A stretch of 64,000 bases of DNA from Heliopora coerulea (lineage: Eukaryota; Cnidaria; Anthozoa; Scleralcyonacea; Helioporidae). The stretch is taken from the NCBI GenBank assembly GCA_030142905.1, contig JASJOG010000084.1, positions 682,001 to 746,000 of the forward strand. The letters run 5' to 3'. Shown one piece after another: positions 60,701 through 64,000 of this stretch. Made by a program: the position numbers and the translations under genes. The notes under the pieces are model-generated. The model worked only from the letters and a program-made list of their open reading frames with translations. It did no database searches and was not told where the DNA came from. How positions within the stretch are numbered: position 1 is the first letter of the stretch; each line of letters starts with the position of its first letter.

Positions 60701-61430
60701 ACATCGGATTGAGCATGGAATTCTAATGACCTTAACCAATCTGGATTTCACGTGGGAACAAGGGAGTAAACATATTCCATTAATCTATTTAAAGAAAATA
60801 AATGGTTAACGGCGGCTAATCTCAACAGAAGGTCCCGGCAACGTTTGCCTGATAGGGGGCGTTGAAATAAACCAGAGGCATTTCGAACATGAGCTCCCAA
60901 AAGAATGAAAAGATTTCTTTTCTATATTGGAAAGTTTTATCTTCTTTAAACTAATACATTATCTACTCTGACGTAATTTAATCATTTAGTATCTGATTGA
61001 AGGCCGTGCACTTTACACTTGTTTGCCGGTAATCAAGTACAATGACTGAAGAATACTTCGAATATTTTTACAACTGGATTTAACTTACTAAGCTCACATA
61101 TGGTGCTAAAACCAAATACGAAGCGCAAGTTTAAACATTTAAAGAAAATCCATATGTCCGGTACATCTACGTCCAAACAAGACAGTGTATTTTAGTGGTA
61201 AAAATTGGGATGAGATGGTTTATGTAATGATATTTCATCGCTTCTATTTAAAACAATTTTTGGTGAGTCGATTTCTATTGCGTTTAGTTTTCCACGTAGC
61301 CTGCAAGACTTATCAGGATAACGGAAACGTGAGCCACTACAACAACAGCCTCCTAGTAAGAGATACTAATTATTCAGGCGGCTTTCAAGGAAGAACCACA
61401 CGCGAATTAAAATGAGAAAGTGTGAAGTAA
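57788..61430. other. Intergenic, mostly featureless
   Basis: Apart from a doubtful exon at 58071-58265, I see only a three-copy 17-bp tandem repeat (ACCACCATACCATCGTAA type) at about 59100-59150 and AT-rich single-copy DNA. Confidence 0.4.
58071..58265 (-). CDS. Doubtful orphan exon
   Basis: The minus strand reads an amphipathic, Leu-rich frame from VATVIETARKELRQLLPFLG to LVGNMSSLRVLQ and ends at GCAGC|gtatgt, a fair donor. The acceptor side (ACAAACAAG) lacks a pyrimidine tract and no ATG is near. It may be a real exon of an unseen gene or chance. Confidence 0.22.
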
Positions 61431-61431
61431 A

Positions 61432-61665
61432 TGAAGCGGCCATAAAATGAGTATCAGGGTATGGCAGTACGCGCCTTACAACTACCATAACGGTCAAAGT
61501 TAGGTAAAGGGTAAAATGAAGTAGCCACAAACATGAGCTTCAGGGAACGATAGCGCACGCATTACAACTACCATAAAAGTCAAACAAAGTTAGATAAAGG
61601 GCAAAAACGAATGAGCAGCCACAAAATGAGTATCATGGAACGAAAGCCCTCGCATAATTAACTCT
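61432..61665 (+). repeat. Tandem repeat, ~86-93 bp period
   Basis: About 2.6 units keyed by GCCACAAAATGAGTATCA and ACTACCATAA...GTCAAA..GTTAG. Divergence between units suggests an old local duplication. Noncoding. Confidence 0.75.
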
Positions 61666-61762
61666 GTTTCGTTAGTAAGTAACGTCTTTATTTCCAGAGG
61701 GTAAACACTAAATAGTGCAAAATACTAATGAACTTTAAAACTGTGCATTTGTTAACTCTTCA
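61666..61762 (-). mobile_element. Retroelement 3' end, reverse
   Basis: The minus strand reads GCACTATTTAGTGTTTACCC, then AAATAAAGACGTTACTTACT. It matches the element end at 40884-41000 in both the TAGTGCAAA...ACTAATGAACTT block and the AAATAAAG-plus-tetranucleotide tail. Confidence 0.55.
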
Positions 61763-62480
61763 TTGCTGGTGGTTAAACTGCCATTTTTTTTATTCCTTTT
61801 TTTAAAAGTTTATGATGAACCTATTAAGATCAAAATAAAGTTAATAAAAACTGTTCCTAAACCAGTCGTTTCCGACCTACATCTTGCTAAGACTTAGGTT
61901 GACGTACATTGATGTATGTTGACGAACAATGGTAGATAATGATGTACGATGGTGGCTAGTAGAGGATCTGTTATGCGAGAACTTCCTTAACTGGCGAATG
62001 TAGGGACCGGTTAATAAACATGGCGGTGTTTAAAGGGAAGACGTACAGTTACGTTCACGAAGGAATATCTCTAAAAAATGACGCCCTCGTTAAAACGTCC
62101 TCTTAAACATCTCGTATTTCTTGCCGAACATGAACAATTCCGGTAAGAATGTCTTTATTCTATCATTGCGATTACCATGGCTAACTGTCATGAAGTAGTT
62201 TGATGTTTAGGAAACATCAAACTACTTCAAACTTTCTCATATGATTTTTTTTTTTTTCTTTTTATTCATGTAAATAGTATATTTTTAGTTTTTTTTAGCT
62301 TTATAGATATATGTATATTTCAATTTTATATTTATTGCAGAACCTCACTGAAAATCACGGTTGTGAGTGAGCCTTCTGCTAAAAGATTCATTAAAGTTCA
62401 AAGTTCAAAGTTCATGAGAGCTTGGATATATTGAAGTAGATGAACGATCTTCAAGCTCGATACTCAGAAAATGATATCTG

Positions 62481-62553
62481 AGCCCCAGACGGGGATCGAA
62501 CCCGCAACCTTCTGATGACCGATTAGACGCTCTAACCATTGAGCTACCGAGAC
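62481..62553 (-). tRNA. tRNA-like sequence, anticodon position GGT (Thr), atypical
   Basis: 73 nt fold as a cloverleaf: acceptor GTCTCGG/CTGGGGC (several G-U pairs), T8 A9, D arm GCTC-AATGGTTA-GAGC, anticodon arm TCTAA-TCGGTCA-TCAGA, variable AGGTT, T arm GCGGG-TTCGATC-CCCGT. Loop position 33 is C, not the near-universal U, and the anticodon stem has an A-C mismatch. It may be a tRNA pseudogene or the head of a SINE. The pol III B box GGTTCGATCCC is intact. Confidence 0.5.
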
Positions 62554-62599
62554 TCAGATGGTGAGCTAAAGCTCACCATCTAAATAGCTCACCATCTGA

Positions 62600-62672
62600 G
62601 TCTCGGTAGCTCAATGGTTAGAGCGTCTAACCGGTCATCAGAAGGTTGCGGGTTCGATCCCCGTCTGGGGCT
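62600..62672 (+). tRNA. tRNA-like sequence, inverted partner, anticodon position GGT (Thr), atypical
   Basis: Same cloverleaf as its partner on the other strand, with loop CCGGTCA instead of TCGGTCA; this is the only difference. C33 and the A-C stem mismatch are shared, so these oddities predate the inversion-duplication. No T-rich pol III terminator follows directly. Confidence 0.5.
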
Positions 62673-62729
62673 CAGATATCATTTTCTGAGTATCGAGCTT
62701 GAAGATCGTTCATCTACTGTCATGAAGTA

Positions 62730-63838
62730 TTTACAAATGCAAATGCAATCTGGAAGACTATCAGATTCAAGCTAATATGAGTCATTCTTGTATAAATGTG
62801 CCATCGATGGTTGTTGAACAGTGCTAAACATATATAACGTGTATGTATGTATAAATGTATTTGTAATAAACTCAGGCTTGTTCTTTGTTATTCCAAGTTT
62901 CGTGTTATTGGACAATCTTCAGGCAACTTCCGAAGATTGTCCAAGGTTGTGAATCTCGGAGTAACAACGAACAAACCTAGATCTACTACCAATATTCTAC
63001 ACTCTATCATTAAAGATATCAAGCACTCTTGCTGGCGTCATTATGCTGTCACTCAACCTTCTCTATGTATGTATATATATGTATATGTGTGTATTGTAAA
63101 TGTAGATGTATATGTCAGACCTACCAAGCTTTGTTAACAAAATGAGGGACACCGGTTGGGTGTTAACTGGGCTTGTATTTTTTTTATTGCAAACGTTATA
63201 TGCATTGACAGAATCACCTGACCCATGAAGTTTTTTGACCTCAAAACTAGCAACTAACCTCTCTTGGGGTTGAAGCATTAATAGCATTTTGGTCCTTATT
63301 CCTCATGTAAGATAGCACACCAATGCTAGAGCTAATGGCAGATATTGATCACATAGAAGACTGTTTTAATGATAAAGAATATGTTGTATGTTAAGAGAGA
63401 AAAGCCTTCTGTTTGACTTCTAAAATAAAGCAAAACATTTGTGTGTTGTTATTGCAACACTTGATACACTACAAATGTAATTCTAGATGCTGCCTCAACT
63501 AGTATTAAGTGGTTTTAAAGGCTTCTAATTTACAACATTACCCAAGGTTTGAGGAAAATGGGATAATAATCTGTAGAAATGTGTGACTTCACAGAGATTA
63601 TAGCCATCCTTGCAGAACAGTTAAAACAAAACATAATCCAAAGATCAGCATCTTGAGAAATCCAAGATATGGATTCAATCCAAATCTTGTCTGCTGGTGT
63701 TGGTTTTTTTTCTTGCAGAACAGTAGGAACAAATATTGAATGTGTGACTATCACTCTGAATGCAAGACACTTGACATGGGGAAAGTGATACCTCAACTTT
63801 TGTTATTCATTTTCTCCATCATTTTCTTTCTCTTCTAG
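62730..63838. other. Upstream of the terminal membrane-protein exon
   Basis: No further exon of the gene at 63839 could be recognised. (TATG)n-like repeats lie at 63062-63118. A long AT-rich stretch with a pyrimidine tract (63805-63838) leads into the acceptor. Confidence 0.4.
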
Positions 63839-64000
63839 GTAAAATTAATTCAAACAGGGTGGATGGAATATATTTAAGTCTGTTAGTTGTTGCAGTATTT
63901 TTTTCATTGTTGTTTGCATTTGTTGGATATCGTTGCTGTCGTCGTAAACGATCTTCAGGGAAGAGGAAAGCTTTACGGAGACCAACAAAGAAGATTCGTA
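63839..64000 (+). CDS. Partial exon, single-pass membrane protein, runs off window
   Basis: After a strong pyrimidine tract and tcttctag acceptor, the frame opens in phase 1 and stays open to the window end (about 53 residues). It encodes a short outside segment (KINSNRVDG), a hydrophobic span of about 21 residues (YLSLLVVAVFFSLLFAFVGY) and a highly basic inside tail starting RCCRRKR, with paired cysteines that could be palmitoylated. The layout matches the membrane-exit exon of a type I receptor-like protein (inference). Family not recognisable from this piece. Confidence 0.6.

Larger units (their letters stand above)
62435..62718. repeat. Palindrome of two 133-bp arms containing tRNA-like sequences
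   Basis: Left arm 62435-62567 and right arm 62586-62718 are reverse complements with about one mismatch (the T/C in the tRNA-like loop). The 18-nt spacer carries a small nested hairpin (GATGGTGAGCT / AGCTCACCATC). Arms reach about 45 bases beyond each tRNA-like unit, so the duplication covered flanking DNA as well. Confidence 0.93.
62184..62729. mobile_element. Composite insertion bounded by a 14-bp direct repeat
   Basis: ACTGTCATGAAGTA occurs exactly at 62184-62197 and 62716-62729. Between them lie a 39-base hairpin (62191-62229, TGAAGTAGTTTGATGTTTA and complement), an AT-rich segment ending AAAGTTCAAAGTTCAAAGTT, and the 284-bp tRNA-like palindrome. The direct repeat resembles a target-site duplication, though it overlaps the hairpin on the left. 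Confidence 0.5.

Overview
This window is animal nuclear DNA, most likely from a cnidarian such as an anthozoan (inference). Intron-rich genes with GT-AG splice sites and conserved animal families sit among tRNA-derived SINEs, small inverted-repeat elements, (TA)n and (GGAA)n microsatellites and long empty stretches. There is no bacterial-style operon, Shine-Dalgarno site or CRISPR array. The coding models below are exon chains I joined by hand. In the two long genes every junction keeps phase, and the joined coding lengths divide by three.

Layout. (1) 978-2946, plus: a two-exon C2H2 zinc-finger gene. (2) 3-15.9 kb: gene-poor DNA with a SINE, fold-back elements and (TA)n arrays. (3) 15966-18289, plus: a second two-exon C2H2 gene. 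It shares the last three fingers and the phase-1 intron position of the first, so the two look like diverged tandem paralogues. (4) 21968-39744, minus: a 17-exon ABCG half-transporter of about 890 residues, with a signal peptide, a cysteine-rich ectodomain, an extra N-terminal membrane span, the ATPase domain and the G-type membrane domain (the type annotated as ABCG24/28-like or white-brown complex 30). (5) 44371-57097, minus: a complete 14-exon RBPJ / Suppressor of Hairless gene, the Notch-pathway DNA-binding factor, 621 residues. (6) 57422-57787, plus: an unrecognised ORF divergent from RBPJ. (7) 62.2-62.7 kb: a large palindrome carrying two tRNA-like sequences head to head. (8) 63839 to the window end, plus: one exon of a single-pass membrane protein that runs off the window.

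The strongest unusual signal is in the ABCG gene. Two 113-nt exons at 24630-24742 and 24486-24598 encode alternative versions of the same 38-residue segment (23 of 38 identical), which holds a membrane helix. Only 31 nt separate them, and including both or neither would shift the frame. This is the sequence signature of mutually exclusive splicing and suggests two transporter isoforms with different membrane domains.

The rest of the interest lies in repeats: a nested hAT-like MITE with 8-bp flanks, a TTAA-flanked MITE and an 11-copy 24-bp minisatellite in RBPJ introns, a mariner-type remnant, repeated GCTTTATCGGG-type fold-back elements, a telomere-like palindrome and a hammerhead-like core motif. 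The genes show no sign of acting together; they are neighbours rather than a pathway.
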